51,850 nucleotides of DNA from a virus (IMGVR_UViG_3300010885_008444:1-51850), one strand, 5' to 3'. Positions 27,592 to 36,558 are shown, counted from the stretch's first letter. The notes: generated by a model not told the origin, from the sequence alone. Numbers and translations: made by a program.

Positions 27592-30417
27592 ATGTGCGGT
27601 CACGGCTCTTCTTCAGCGACAACTTCGTCTACCCAATCGCCTTCTCAGGGCGTGCAGGAGATGTACAAGTACCTTATGGAGCAGGGCAAGGCGCTCCAGC
27701 AGAAGCCGTATGAATCATATACTGGTGAGATGGTTCCAGAACTAAACGCCATCCAACAGTCTGGAATTAATCAGGCTCAACAGTATTCTACCGCCGCACA
27801 ACCCTACTATCAAAGAGCGGGTCAGATGACCCAAGACGTATATAGCGGTTACAACCCGCAAAATTATGCGTCTGGTGTTCAATCTTACATGAACCCCTAC
27901 ATGCAGAATGCAATGGGTGCCACTGCCGCCCAGATGAATAACCTCAACCAGCAAGAGCAGAATAAATTGCTTGGTAATGCCATTTCTTCGGGTGCCTTTG
28001 GTGGTGATCGTGGGAAAATTGCTCAATCTGCATTGATGGGCCAGCAGAATTTGGCTCTTGGAAATGTCATGGCTAACATGGCAAACACTGGGTACAATTC
28101 AGCCGCCACAAATTACTTGTCAGGTTTGCAGCAGCAGGGTGGTCTGGCTAATCAGTACGGTAATTTTGGAACTAATGTTCAAAACGCTGGGATGACTGGC
28201 GCTCAGGGTCTTATGACGGCTGGTGCTGTACCGTATGCTGTACAACAAGCGCAAGATGCCGCCAAATATCAGCAGTTCTCTCAAGGCCAAGCGTACCCAT
28301 TCCAAACGCTGGGCCTCCTTGCAAACATGGCCTCTGGTCTTGGTGCTGGTCAGGGTGGAACAAGTTCAACAACATCACCGGGTCCAAACTCCATGAATTC
28401 CATCTTGGGTCTTGGAACTGCATTCTTGAATATGTCTGACGAACGCACCAAAGAAAACGCTGAACCAATTGGTAAGACGTTTGATGGTCAGAATATCTAC
28501 AAGTTCAATTACAAGGGTGATCCAAAAACCAACATTGGTTTGATGGCTCAAGAAGTTGAGAAGCATGCGCCTTCAGCCGTTCACAAGACGGATGGTGGCC
28601 TGCGTATGGTTGATTATGATGCAGCAACCAGTCATGCGGCAGACCGTGGCCATTTTGCTGGCGGCGGCTCCTCTATGGGTGGATTGGTATCTGCTGGCAT
28701 GGAGCGTCAACCGTATGCCAAGGGCGGCTATGGCTTAGTCCCATATGCAGATGATCCACTGTACGCATTCATGAGTGAGCGTGTTGGCATTCCAATGGTT
28801 GCATACGTTCCACAGATTGACATTAAAGGCGGCGGCGTAGGCATCCCAGAATCGCCAAAGGCATACGAAGACAAGCCATATGACACGTCCGGCATTACAG
28901 GTTTTGGTAAGGCTTTTGGAAAAAACAGCAGTGTCAAAGCATTTTTAGGCAACAATTTTGCAAGTGCTACTCAGCCGGGTACATGGCAAGCGCCAACAAG
29001 TGATTATTGGAGTTATGCGGATGGTGGCCTTGTGCCGCGCAGCCATCATGCGAGTGGTGATACTCCGCCAAAGGGCAATGACGTTCCCGCTGATGACAAT
29101 TTCCTTGGCGGCCTTGGCTCGTCCATCGCGAAGGGCGTTGGTGGCCTGTTCAGCACCGACACTCAACCCGGTTTAATTGGTAATATCTTCAATGCTGGTA
29201 AACCACTGGATGAGGATACGCGCCTTGGAATTATGGCTGCTGGCTTAGGAATGGCCGCAAGCCCATCACCATTCGTTGGTCAGGCCATTGGTCAGGGTGG
29301 ACTGACTGGCCTCAATACATACGCTAACCGCAAGAAGGCAATTGCTGAACAAGCATTGAAGAGCCGTGAAATTGGTGTTCAAGAAGCTAAAATTCCTTCT
29401 GAAATTGCTGAAATGCAAGCAAGAACTGCTGTTGCAAGGGCTGGCCTTTATAGCAAGCAGTGGATTCCGGGGTATGGTTTTGTTCTTTATGACAATACCA
29501 ATCCTACGCTTCCACCAAAAAGAATTACCGACGAGAATATGAAACCGTTGACAGAAATAAAACCTGAAACTGTTCCAAATGCTCCCGGAAGTGCTGATCC
29601 TTTGCCTCTTGCAAAAACTGGTGGGCAAAAGATTCCTGTTACTTCTTCAACTCCAGCAGTACCTGAAACAAAGATTATTGATCCCACTAAAGTTCCAGAA
29701 GGTTTTATGCCTGAAGAACAGTTCAATATTCAAATGAACCCAACTTTGGCCAAGGATGAAGCGGCTAATGCTGCCAAAGCGTTAGCAACGCAACGAGATA
29801 AATCTATAGCGGCATACGGGCAGTTATACCGTTTAGATGAAATGGATCGTCAGTATGGTAATTTGCCGCCAACAGGACCGCTTTCTCCGGGTTCATATGC
29901 TACTGAACGTGGTGAGTTTGCCAAGGGCGTGAATACCTTCTTGCAGGGTCTTGGTGGTGCTCCCGTGTTTGATACAAGTTCAGTGGCATCCATTGAAAAT
30001 CTTACCAAAGATAGGTTCCGTTTAGGTGCGGAACTTAGCCGTTCTATTGGTGGTCATGAACCCGGATTTATTGTTCAACAGTCTGTGCAAGCAAATCCCG
30101 GCACTGAAAATACAGCCCTTGGATACAAGCGAATTACAGAAGGTTTGAGGCAAGCCGCTGAATATGAAAAAAATCGCACTGCATTTTATGAAGATTATGC
30201 AGCAAAATTTGGTCATTTGAATGGGGCAGAAAAATTATTTGTTCAACAAAATCCACCTGAAATGTACTCAAAACGTGCAATTCTTTCAACAGTTGATCCA
30301 GAAGATGCAAAAGCATTAAGGGAATATGCTGTTAAAAATACTGACCCATCCAAAGCTATGAAGGCATTTGATGACCATTATGGCAAAGGTGTTTCAAATC
30401 TTGTATTGGGGCAATAA
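27592..30417 (+). CDS. Large internal virion or ejection protein with internal S74-like chaperone domain
   Basis: The protein has 941 residues. The first 250 residues (QSGINQAQQYSTAAQPYYQR, NLNQQEQNKLLGNAISSGAF) are Gln/Asn/Ala/Gly-rich and look like ejection proteins of podoviruses. Residues 281-345 match the intramolecular chaperone/peptidase S74 signature: MSDERTKENAEPIGK, then NIYKFNYKG and IGLMAQEVE. S74 usually ends a fibre, but here about 590 residues follow, with HFAGGGSSMGG, YAKGGYG and coiled-coil regions (LKSREIGVQEAKIPSEIAEM). The combination suggests a chimeric protein. AGAGGTAG lies in front of the ATG. Confidence 0.7.
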   Translation: MCGHGSSSATTSSTQSPSQGVQEMYKYLMEQGKALQQKPYESYTGEMVPELNAIQQSGINQAQQYSTAAQPYYQRAGQMTQDVYSGYNPQNYASGVQSYMNPYMQNAMGATAAQMNNLNQQEQNKLLGNAISSGAFGGDRGKIAQSALMGQQNLALGNVMANMANTGYNSAATNYLSGLQQQGGLANQYGNFGTNVQNAGMTGAQGLMTAGAVPYAVQQAQDAAKYQQFSQGQAYPFQTLGLLANMASGLGAGQGGTSSTTSPGPNSMNSILGLGTAFLNMSDERTKENAEPIGKTFDGQNIYKFNYKGDPKTNIGLMAQEVEKHAPSAVHKTDGGLRMVDYDAATSHAADRGHFAGGGSSMGGLVSAGMERQPYAKGGYGLVPYADDPLYAFMSERVGIPMVAYVPQIDIKGGGVGIPESPKAYEDKPYDTSGITGFGKAFGKNSSVKAFLGNNFASATQPGTWQAPTSDYWSYADGGLVPRSHHASGDTPPKGNDVPADDNFLGGLGSSIAKGVGGLFSTDTQPGLIGNIFNAGKPLDEDTRLGIMAAGLGMAASPSPFVGQAIGQGGLTGLNTYANRKKAIAEQALKSREIGVQEAKIPSEIAEMQARTAVARAGLYSKQWIPGYGFVLYDNTNPTLPPKRITDENMKPLTEIKPETVPNAPGSADPLPLAKTGGQKIPVTSSTPAVPETKIIDPTKVPEGFMPEEQFNIQMNPTLAKDEAANAAKALATQRDKSIAAYGQLYRLDEMDRQYGNLPPTGPLSPGSYATERGEFAKGVNTFLQGLGGAPVFDTSSVASIENLTKDRFRLGAELSRSIGGHEPGFIVQQSVQANPGTENTALGYKRITEGLRQAAEYEKNRTAFYEDYAAKFGHLNGAEKLFVQQNPPEMYSKRAILSTVDPEDAKALREYAVKNTDPSKAMKAFDDHYGKGVSNLVLGQ

Positions 30418-30419
30418 TT

Positions 30420-32981
30420 ATGGATGATTTTGTTCTTCCAAGTTTGAAGAAAAAACCAGAATTAGGTCAAATTTCTCAATCTCCCGAATTTACACTTCCT
30501 TCAATGAAAAATGCTGCCCCATCAACATTGCCTGATGTTGGGGTTGGTGCCGTAAGTGGATTGCAGCGGGGTGTTTATGGCATTCCTGAAGTCCTTCAAG
30601 AAACATCTAATTTGATTGAAAGTATTCCGGGGCGAGCAGTCAGTGGTGGTATTTGGGCTGGTGAAAAACTTGGCGCTTTTCCATCAGGGACATCTGAACA
30701 GTTTGAAAAAAGCACACAAAACATAAGGGACATTCAAAGTGAATGGGAAAAAAAACATGGTTCCAATAGGCTCCCATCATTAAAAGATGTAACTTCTACT
30801 GCTGAATCTGTTGGTATTCCAACTTCTCCTCGCCCTAGAACCACTTTAGGAAAAATCACTGAGGCTGGCACTCAGGCATTGCCATTGGCTGTGGTTGGGC
30901 CGGGGACTGCTATTGAGCGTGGGTTAACTCAATTTGCGTCAGGTGCTGCAAGCGAGGCGGCTGGATTAGCTACGCAAGGCACTCCATATGAAACTTTTTC
31001 TCGCATTGTAGGTGGATTGGGTGGCGGTGCAGCCATTGCAGGTCCATCAGCAATGATTCGGGCAAAAAGCCCCGAAAACATTGAAGAAATAGGAAGTCAA
31101 TTAGCTGGCAAAGCTGCCCGTGAATCTTTTGTGCAACCAAACGCGGCTGAAGCATCTTTGGCAACTCCATCACCTAGTTTTGTTTCGGGTGTTGAGCCAA
31201 CTACCGCCCAAACTCTTCAAATCAAAGGTGCTGAGGCTGCTGCAAAACAAGCACAAGCATTGGCGCAAAAAGTAACTGGAATAAAAGATTTTGAAAATAC
31301 GGCAGAGGCTCAAGCCTTACGCAATCAAATGGAAACTTCTGAACAAAACCTTGCTGCTCAAGCTGAATTAACAGCACAGCAGGCATCTGCTGTTTCAGGA
31401 AAACCAATTGATATTTCAACATCATTTGGAATTTCTGGGACCAGCCCACAAGGTGATGCATCAATTCAAGTTCGCAACATGATTGCGGCATTGGATAAAA
31501 GATTAGATGAACAAGCTAAATCTGCATGGAAAGACCCGCAACTTGAAGCTGCTGGTGTTTATAAAAACAAAACCGTGAATGAATTGACCAATTATTTGGA
31601 CAATTTATCACAGGCCAAGCGTGCTGGGTTTCCATCTGAAATTACTAAAGTTTTGGAAAATATTTCATCAATGGAAGGGTCTCAAATTCCATTTAATGAA
31701 TTGCAAGACCTTAGATCAATGACACTGGCGCAAGCTAGAAAGGCTTACACATCACCCAATGTTGTTGATGCTCCTGCCTTATATGGCTTTGCCAATAAAA
31801 TTGGAGAAGTTTTGTCTAACCCTCAAAATATTAGGTTTGGCAATACTTATGGTGAAATTGAAGCATGGAATAAAGCCCGTGCTGCAACCAAACAATATTA
31901 TGATACTTTTGGTGATGGTTTCTTAGCCAATATGGTTAATAATGAAAAAATATCACCGGAGATGACACTTAAAAATTTATATACAGGTTCATCTGGTCCA
32001 AATAATTTACGCGAATTGCGTAATGTTTTTGGTGATCAAGCTGATAAAAGTGTTTCTGATTGGATGGTTGGGGAACTAACCAACAATGGGTCAAATTTAA
32101 ATATCACTCCAGATAAAGTGACAAAGTTTATTAGTGACCCAAAGAACTCTGCCATCATTCAAGAAGTTCCCGGTCTCTCTGAGAGACTGCAATCTATTGC
32201 TCAACGCGCTGGGGAAAGTGCTGAGCAATCTCAAATGCGTCAGTTTTCAAATTCTTTTGAAAACATTGTAAACAAAAACAATCCAAAAGCTTTGGCTAGT
32301 TTTCTTGATAGTCATCCAGATATGATTGAAAAAGTGTTTCCTACTGCTGATCAGCAAAAATATGTACAAGCGTTGCGTGATTCAGCGAAAGCCATTTCAA
32401 AAATTGGAAATGCTAAATTAATTCCAAATGAAACGCTGAAGAATCTTACTGAAAATAATATGTTCACCTTATTGTATGGTCGTGCAACCGGAGCACTATC
32501 TGATACCGTTGTTGGTGCATTGGCTGGGCATGCATTAGAGGGTGCTACAAATATTGCGGGTGCTGGTCCAGTTGGTGGTGCATTATCTTTATTGGGCGTT
32601 GGTAAAAGAGCAGTTCCTGCAATTTTTAATAAAGCTAATGATTGGGTGTTCGGTGGCACTCGTGAAGAAGCAATTCGTAAATTGCAGGCTGCTGCAAGCG
32701 ACCCGCAATTGATGCAAGCATTATTAAATAAGCCAGACCCAAATGGATGGTCGCGTTTAGGTAATGCTTTGATAAATGTTGCAGGACGTTCTGCAATCCC
32801 AGTGGTTGAAAGTTCAAATCGTGAATTTCGCAAATCTGGCGGCAGGGCTGGTGTTATGTCTGCACAGCAGTTGTTGCGCGATTTAAAACGCCGCCAAGCA
32901 ATGATGGCTCATAAGACTGAGCAAATGCTATCACTGCCAGACGACGCTATTGTTCAGGCTTTAGATGCTGCAAAGCGATAG
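30420..32981 (+). CDS. Large internal virion protein, helical
   Basis: The protein has 853 residues, mostly helical, with Gln/Ala/Ser-rich coiled-coil regions (EQNLAAQAELTAQQASAVSG). Near residues 245-310 is a possible region for DNA or membrane contact. The C-terminus holds RKSGGRAGVMSAQQ, then LRDLKRRQAMM, KTEQMLSLPDDAIVQALDAA. This ending (Gly-Gly motif followed by TEx(L)LxxPDxxIVxAL) recurs in internal virion proteins of other podoviruses and may be a packaging or ejection signal. It is probably ejected into the cell with the DNA. It is the last gene of the rightward late block. Confidence 0.65.
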   Translation: MDDFVLPSLKKKPELGQISQSPEFTLPSMKNAAPSTLPDVGVGAVSGLQRGVYGIPEVLQETSNLIESIPGRAVSGGIWAGEKLGAFPSGTSEQFEKSTQNIRDIQSEWEKKHGSNRLPSLKDVTSTAESVGIPTSPRPRTTLGKITEAGTQALPLAVVGPGTAIERGLTQFASGAASEAAGLATQGTPYETFSRIVGGLGGGAAIAGPSAMIRAKSPENIEEIGSQLAGKAARESFVQPNAAEASLATPSPSFVSGVEPTTAQTLQIKGAEAAAKQAQALAQKVTGIKDFENTAEAQALRNQMETSEQNLAAQAELTAQQASAVSGKPIDISTSFGISGTSPQGDASIQVRNMIAALDKRLDEQAKSAWKDPQLEAAGVYKNKTVNELTNYLDNLSQAKRAGFPSEITKVLENISSMEGSQIPFNELQDLRSMTLAQARKAYTSPNVVDAPALYGFANKIGEVLSNPQNIRFGNTYGEIEAWNKARAATKQYYDTFGDGFLANMVNNEKISPEMTLKNLYTGSSGPNNLRELRNVFGDQADKSVSDWMVGELTNNGSNLNITPDKVTKFISDPKNSAIIQEVPGLSERLQSIAQRAGESAEQSQMRQFSNSFENIVNKNNPKALASFLDSHPDMIEKVFPTADQQKYVQALRDSAKAISKIGNAKLIPNETLKNLTENNMFTLLYGRATGALSDTVVGALAGHALEGATNIAGAGPVGGALSLLGVGKRAVPAIFNKANDWVFGGTREEAIRKLQAAASDPQLMQALLNKPDPNGWSRLGNALINVAGRSAIPVVESSNREFRKSGGRAGVMSAQQLLRDLKRRQAMMAHKTEQMLSLPDDAIVQALDAAKR

Positions 32982-32991
32982 GTTCGGCGCA

Positions 32992-33041
32992 GGGAAGACC
33001 GGAGTAGGCTGCGCTTAGGTCTTCCCTCCCCCACTCCGGTC
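32992..33041. terminator. Interleaved inverted repeats between convergent genes
   Basis: GGGAAGACC at 32992-33000 pairs with GGTCTTCCC at 33018-33026. GACCGGAGT at 32997-33005 pairs with ACTCCGGTC at 33033-33041. Both stems are perfect over 9 bases and share GACC, so they are mutually exclusive, or can form a pseudoknot. The second arm overlaps the stop codon of the leftward gene. There is no clear T-run. It probably acts as a terminator or barrier in both directions. Confidence 0.6.
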
Positions 33042-33396
33042 ACTTCACTTCGCCAACTGCCAATACATTAGCCAAGTCTGACATTACGCGCAGATCAGCC
33101 AAACTCTTTGTTGGACTGCCAACCAAGTGGCCAGCATACGCGGCAGTGGTGATCACGTCGCGGTAATTATCCTGCCGCCCGTGGTTTTCACTTACCTTAG
33201 CAATTGCCATTGCCATACACATCATTGCAACGTCATGGGCCGTTACCTGTTTATCAAGCATGGCAGTGGCCACCAGTGCCGCCTTCTCCAAAATAACTAC
33301 TGGGTCAGCAGTTTTGGTTGCATCGGCCTCAGCAGCCTTCCTTGTGCTTTCTATAAGTTGGCTCCAGTTTGGTGTTGCCTGTTTTAGTTCAGCCAT
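33040..33396 (-). CDS. Small conserved phage protein (DUF6378-like), end of leftward operon
   Basis: The protein has 118 residues starting at the ATG at 33396, preceded by AAAGGAAATTAAA. The middle and end hold AHDVAMMCMAMAIAKVSENH, QDNYRDVITTAAYAGHL and LADLRVMSDL. Asp/Asn/Tyr residues in the DNYRD segment are typical of a small uncharacterised family (DUF6378-like) found in phage early regions. It follows the upstream stop by a single base, so the two are co-translated. The function is not known. Confidence 0.65.
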   Translation of the reverse strand: MAELKQATPNWSQLIESTRKAAEADATKTADPVVILEKAALVATAMLDKQVTAHDVAMMCMAMAIAKVSENHGRQDNYRDVITTAAYAGHLVGSPTKSLADLRVMSDLANVLAVGEVK

Positions 33397-33397
33397 T

Positions 33398-33937
33398 TTA
33401 ATTTCCTTTGAGTTTACGCCAGCGAAGTTCTTTTTTTGGACATACATAGAATGTTTCAATTTTGTTGGTGTTGTTGGTTTTAATATCCTCCACTGTCCAT
33501 GTTGGTTTTGTAGCATCAGGAATACAGGCTGCGTATTGAAGATCAGCACTCACAATGAAATACGCTTTCGGGGGAGGAATATGGCTTTCAAATTCATAAG
33601 CCCTATCTACGGCGGCTTTGTTAGAGACAATGCAATTTTGATATGGCCAGTCTTTTTCTCCCGTAAAATTAAACCTCATTCCCTTAACTTCAATGCGATA
33701 CTCTTCACCTTCTTCCGTTTCAATTGTTATGTCTCCATTGTCTTGGTAGTCTGCGATTTGTTTCATTGATGGCGCGTATCTAATGCGTGGAATAGAAACA
33801 CTGAAATCCAAACTGTGAAGGTATTCAGCTACCGCAAACACGGCTGGGCGCGACCCATTCAAGCGTTTGAAAAAAGCAGTCTGCTGATTGTTTTCACCTA
33901 CCGGGGGACCACTGTTCCGTCTAATTTTTTCTTCCAC
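33398..33937 (-). CDS. Possible PD-(D/E)XK nuclease (GTG start)
   Basis: The protein has 179 residues. GTG at 33937 follows GGAAAGGG at suitable distance; it overlaps the HNH gene by 40 bases. A beta segment with DNGDITIE (Asp69) followed by YRIEVKG (Glu83, Lys85) fits the D-(x)n-ExK catalytic core of PD-(D/E)XK enzymes such as resolvases and restriction-type nucleases. The remaining fold (EFESHIPPPKAYFIVSADL) is compatible. Assignment is from motif only. It may process recombination intermediates together with the ERF and HNH proteins. Confidence 0.5.
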   Translation of the reverse strand: MEEKIRRNSGPPVGENNQQTAFFKRLNGSRPAVFAVAEYLHSLDFSVSIPRIRYAPSMKQIADYQDNGDITIETEEGEEYRIEVKGMRFNFTGEKDWPYQNCIVSNKAAVDRAYEFESHIPPPKAYFIVSADLQYAACIPDATKPTWTVEDIKTNNTNKIETFYVCPKKELRWRKLKGN

Positions 33938-34251
33938 TTGGAACCCTTTCCAAAAGGCAATGGAGTTTTAGATTGTTTCATGCCCAGCGTTGATGCTTTG
34001 GCTCGTTTTGCTTTGGCGGCAGTTGAGTGATCCACTTTGGTTTTCTCAGTGGCGCACGGCTTGCACGTCAGGCGGATATTGTCATCAGTGTCGGTCCCGC
34101 CTAACTCCAAAGCGCGGACATGCTCAAAGATGAAGCCGCCAGTGATCAGTTTAATTCCGCACAGCATGCAGAACCCTTTTTCACGCTCCCATATTGTCAG
34201 CTTTCGTCTAACAGATAATGATCCGCGTTTTGTTGTCCCTACATCCGTCAT
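33898..34251 (-). CDS. HNH endonuclease
   Basis: The protein has 117 residues. Cys28 and Cys31 (CMLC) and Cys63 and Cys66 (CKPC) make a zinc site. Between them, FEHVRALELGGTDTDDNIR gives the HNH motif (His44, then GGTD..DN with Asn58), and His75 follows the second CxxC. Free HNH enzymes in phages may help packaging or recombination; it may also be a homing nuclease. The start (ATGA) overlaps the upstream stop. The C-terminus is basic and overlaps the next gene. Confidence 0.85.
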   Translation of the reverse strand: MTDVGTTKRGSLSVRRKLTIWEREKGFCMLCGIKLITGGFIFEHVRALELGGTDTDDNIRLTCKPCATEKTKVDHSTAAKAKRAKASTLGMKQSKTPLPFGKGSKWKKKLDGTVVPR

Positions 34252-34595
34252 TGGAACTTGCTCCCAGCCCGAAGGCTTGCCTGCTCCGTTCTGTATGCCT
34301 CAATGATGGCATCACACTTGTTGCGTTGTGCTCGGTGCCACTCATCAGCCTCAACAGCAATCACTTCTTCCTCGCAGGCAGAAGCGTAATCTGAGTGGGC
34401 CTCAGCCCAAGCATCGCGCATTGCTACGGATGATTCGGGTGATCGCAGTATCAATCTGGCGCGTGTTTGTTTTCGGTTGAACTCCGCCCGTACACGATTG
34501 GCACGGGCGGCTGCTGTTTGCTCAGAGGAGGTTGCCAAATAGTTCAGCGCATCCTCAATCCATTCGTCACTAATCAATCTCGTTGGCTGGGCCAT
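34248..34595 (-). CDS. Small helical protein of recombination operon
   Basis: The protein has 115 residues from the ATG at 34595, which has GAGAG before it; an in-frame TTG four codons upstream is less likely. It begins MAQPTRLISDEWIEDALNYL and is nearly all helical, with many Arg, Glu and Ala (AEAHSDYASACEEEVIAVEA). This type is frequent beside recombination genes in phages of alphaproteobacteria and may be a partner of the ERF protein. The role is unknown. Confidence 0.65.
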   Translation of the reverse strand: MAQPTRLISDEWIEDALNYLATSSEQTAAARANRVRAEFNRKQTRARLILRSPESSVAMRDAWAEAHSDYASACEEEVIAVEADEWHRAQRNKCDAIIEAYRTEQASLRAGSKFQ

Positions 34596-35019
34596 TGTAT
34601 CTCTCAATTTTGGGTTTGAGCGTTATCCAACACTCAACATTGTGGTTAGGGATTGGCATGGCATCCAAATAGACAAGGATTTCATCCTCCTCCATCCACG
34701 CGCTGCCAATAATCATTTTTTTAGTCACATTGTTCCGATCAGTTTTGTAGGTGAGGACAGTCCACTTTTCTACAAAACTTGGATCAATCGGGGAAAAATC
34801 TGCGGGTTTAATAGATACCCGGCAGAAGTTATCCGAATCAGCAATCGGGATCGCATCAAACTGGATGTTGATGGTGTCCTTTTTTGTTGAGAACCCGCGC
34901 CCGATCACAATTTCACGCCATTCATCCGTAATTGGATCGGGGCGGTAAGAAACGGCAATCCAGTCAAACCGCCACTGTTGATCGGTATTTGTTGGATGCA
35001 TCATTCTTGGAACTTTCAT
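34570..35019 (-). CDS. Hypothetical beta-rich protein
   Basis: The protein has 149 residues. It starts MKVPRMMHPTNTDQQWRFDW. It contains beta-type segments (YRPDPITDEWREIVIGRGF, FVEKWTVLTYKTDRNNVTKK) and ends CWITLKPKIERYNG. A methionine six or seven codons later could be the real start. No family is recognised. It overlaps the next leftward gene by 26 bases and lies between SSB-like and helical recombination proteins. Confidence 0.6.
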   Translation of the reverse strand: MKVPRMMHPTNTDQQWRFDWIAVSYRPDPITDEWREIVIGRGFSTKKDTINIQFDAIPIADSDNFCRVSIKPADFSPIDPSFVEKWTVLTYKTDRNNVTKKMIIGSAWMEEDEILVYLDAMPIPNHNVECWITLKPKIERYNGPANEID

Positions 35020-35049
35020 TTTTTATGCCGTTCTTGATTATTTCTCATA

Positions 35050-35286
35050 TCAAAATGGGATATGGTCATCTAAATCTTCTTTAGAATTAGATTGATTTTT
35101 TTTCGGCTCATCATCCTTTACCGTGAATTTTAGAGCGTAGTAGGGGCCACTGTTTCCAGACTTTGCCCATCCAGCCACCATCATCTCTTGACCATTGATT
35201 GTGGCCTTCCCAGTGATGTCAGGTTGCTTATCAAGTTTCTTGTATTTGTTTTTGGAAATAATTCCAGACATATCATAATCAGCCAT
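35050..35286 (-). CDS. SSB-like single-stranded DNA binding protein (short)
   Basis: Seventy-eight residues. The middle (ITGKATINGQEMMVAGWAKS, GPYYALKFTVKDDE) could form a small beta barrel. The end DDLDDHIPF resembles the DDDIPF tail by which bacterial SSB recruits partner proteins. It follows the ERF annealing gene by one base, a usual place for phage SSB. It is much shorter than bacterial SSB (about 170 residues), so the call rests on the tail, size and place. Confidence 0.6.
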   Translation of the reverse strand: MADYDMSGIISKNKYKKLDKQPDITGKATINGQEMMVAGWAKSGNSGPYYALKFTVKDDEPKKNQSNSKEDLDDHIPF

Positions 35287-35287
35287 T

Positions 35288-36022
35288 TTATTTTGCTCCT
35301 TCGTTAATTGTTGTGATTCGGTTAGTGCAGGCTTCCGCCATCAGGGTATATTCTTCGTTGTTTATCTGGATCGCCATTAGCGCCCGATTTTTAGCTTCTT
35401 GTCTCCAGAACTCACGGACTTCCTTTTCTGTTTTTGCGAAGACAAGTGCATCCACAAAAACCTTGACGTATTTATCCACATCCTCAGCGGCAGGAGTGAA
35501 ATTGTCGGCATACGTAATTGGCGCAAGATTGCTCTTCGCATCGGATTTTGCAGCAGGTTTCTTATGTTGGTTTTGAGAACTTTCCGTTTTTTGTTCTGCT
35601 GGCGGCGGAGCGGTTTCATCTTTCTCTGGGTCATCACCCGTCTCAATCTGGAACAGTTTGAACAGAAGGTACTTGTTAGCGCCTGTGAGGGCTTTGTAGA
35701 CGCCCTTGTCGCCAACACTGCCTGACTTGGACCTGTCATTGCCGCAGCCAACAGCAACAATCTTATCGGGCCAGATTTCACCGGAAGTATGCGCCAATGT
35801 GTACTCAACAGTCAGCATCGTGTTGCCATGCTGATCAATCGGGCTGACATTTCCCACACTGGGAATTAGGGTCAAGCCGTGTTTGATCATGGCGGGACGC
35901 AGACTTTCCAGAAGGGATGCTTCGCTGGCGTACTTGTAGTTGTGGAACTCATTCTTGGACGATTTTTGAACGTAAGAAACGTCCTTCATGATGTTGTTTA
36001 GTGCTTGGATTATATGTTTCAT
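35288..36022 (-). CDS. erf: ERF-family single-strand annealing recombinase
   Basis: The protein has 244 residues. The N-terminal half is typical of the ERF superfamily (P22 Erf and relatives): LNNIMKDVSYVQKSSKNEFH, YKYASEASLLESLRPAM, KHGLTLIPSVGNV, VEYTLAHTSGEIW, and GDKGVYKALTGANKYLLFKL. A Gln/Lys/Pro linker separates it from a C-terminal helical part. It anneals complementary single strands in recombination and genome circularisation. It sits in an operon with the SSB-like, Gp157-like, HNH and possible PD-(D/E)XK genes. Confidence 0.85.
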   Translation of the reverse strand: MKHIIQALNNIMKDVSYVQKSSKNEFHNYKYASEASLLESLRPAMIKHGLTLIPSVGNVSPIDQHGNTMLTVEYTLAHTSGEIWPDKIVAVGCGNDRSKSGSVGDKGVYKALTGANKYLLFKLFQIETGDDPEKDETAPPPAEQKTESSQNQHKKPAAKSDAKSNLAPITYADNFTPAAEDVDKYVKVFVDALVFAKTEKEVREFWRQEAKNRALMAIQINNEEYTLMAEACTNRITTINEGAK

Positions 36023-36030
36023 TTTTTGCC

Positions 36031-36549
36031 TTATCGGATTGTTAGCGTTTCACCGCCGTTTGATAGTTGCGCGCCGGGAACGTCTTCGCCAGCCTTTAGC
36101 TTTTCACCAATCAACGTCTTGTTCGGTGATTTGGTAATACGGAAGAACTCTTCGGGAAGCAACCCCTCATCCACAATCTCCACATTCTGTGGCTTTGCCG
36201 TGAGAGATGCCGTGCCGTGGGGAACCGTAAATTTCCTCATTTCAGCCGCCTCCAACAGTCTGCGAATTATGCTGCGGATAACGTCAGATTTGTTCTTGAG
36301 CCTGACCGAGCGAGCATCTATACGCGCCCGCGTTATTTTAATACCTTCTACATATCCTTCTGTAAGAGATAGATTAATCATAAGTTTATCTACTATCTCT
36401 AACAAATCGGTACTACCTTCTAATATATCTAATTTAAAATCATCATCTGATTTTAACTCAGGATTAGATTGATATACTGCCGCCAACAGATTAGTAATCT
36501 CATGCTCTATAGCTGGAAGAGATAGTTTTATTTTCTGTAATTCGTTCAT
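36031..36549 (-). CDS. Gp157-like protein
   Basis: The protein has 172 residues from the ATG at 36549, preceded on the coding strand by AAGGAACTCCT. It has a helical N-terminal half (LPAIEHEITNLLAAVYQSNP, LLEIVDKLMINLSLTEGYVE) and a C-terminal part with FTVPHGTASLTAKPQNVEIV and LPEEFFRITKSPNKTLIGEK. This combination is the Siphovirus Gp157 family, found next to ERF/SSB proteins; it is thought to give phage resistance or recombination functions. It is the first gene of the leftward operon. Confidence 0.8.
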   Translation of the reverse strand: MNELQKIKLSLPAIEHEITNLLAAVYQSNPELKSDDDFKLDILEGSTDLLEIVDKLMINLSLTEGYVEGIKITRARIDARSVRLKNKSDVIRSIIRRLLEAAEMRKFTVPHGTASLTAKPQNVEIVDEGLLPEEFFRITKSPNKTLIGEKLKAGEDVPGAQLSNGGETLTIR

Positions 36550-36558
36550 AGGAGTTCC

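Noticed and set aside
35472-35480. TTATCCACA as a phage origin (DnaA box)
   Set aside because: A single 9-base match within a coding region is not enough to call an origin; no cluster or AT-rich unwinding element was seen around it. Kept only as supporting note for the DnaA-like gene.
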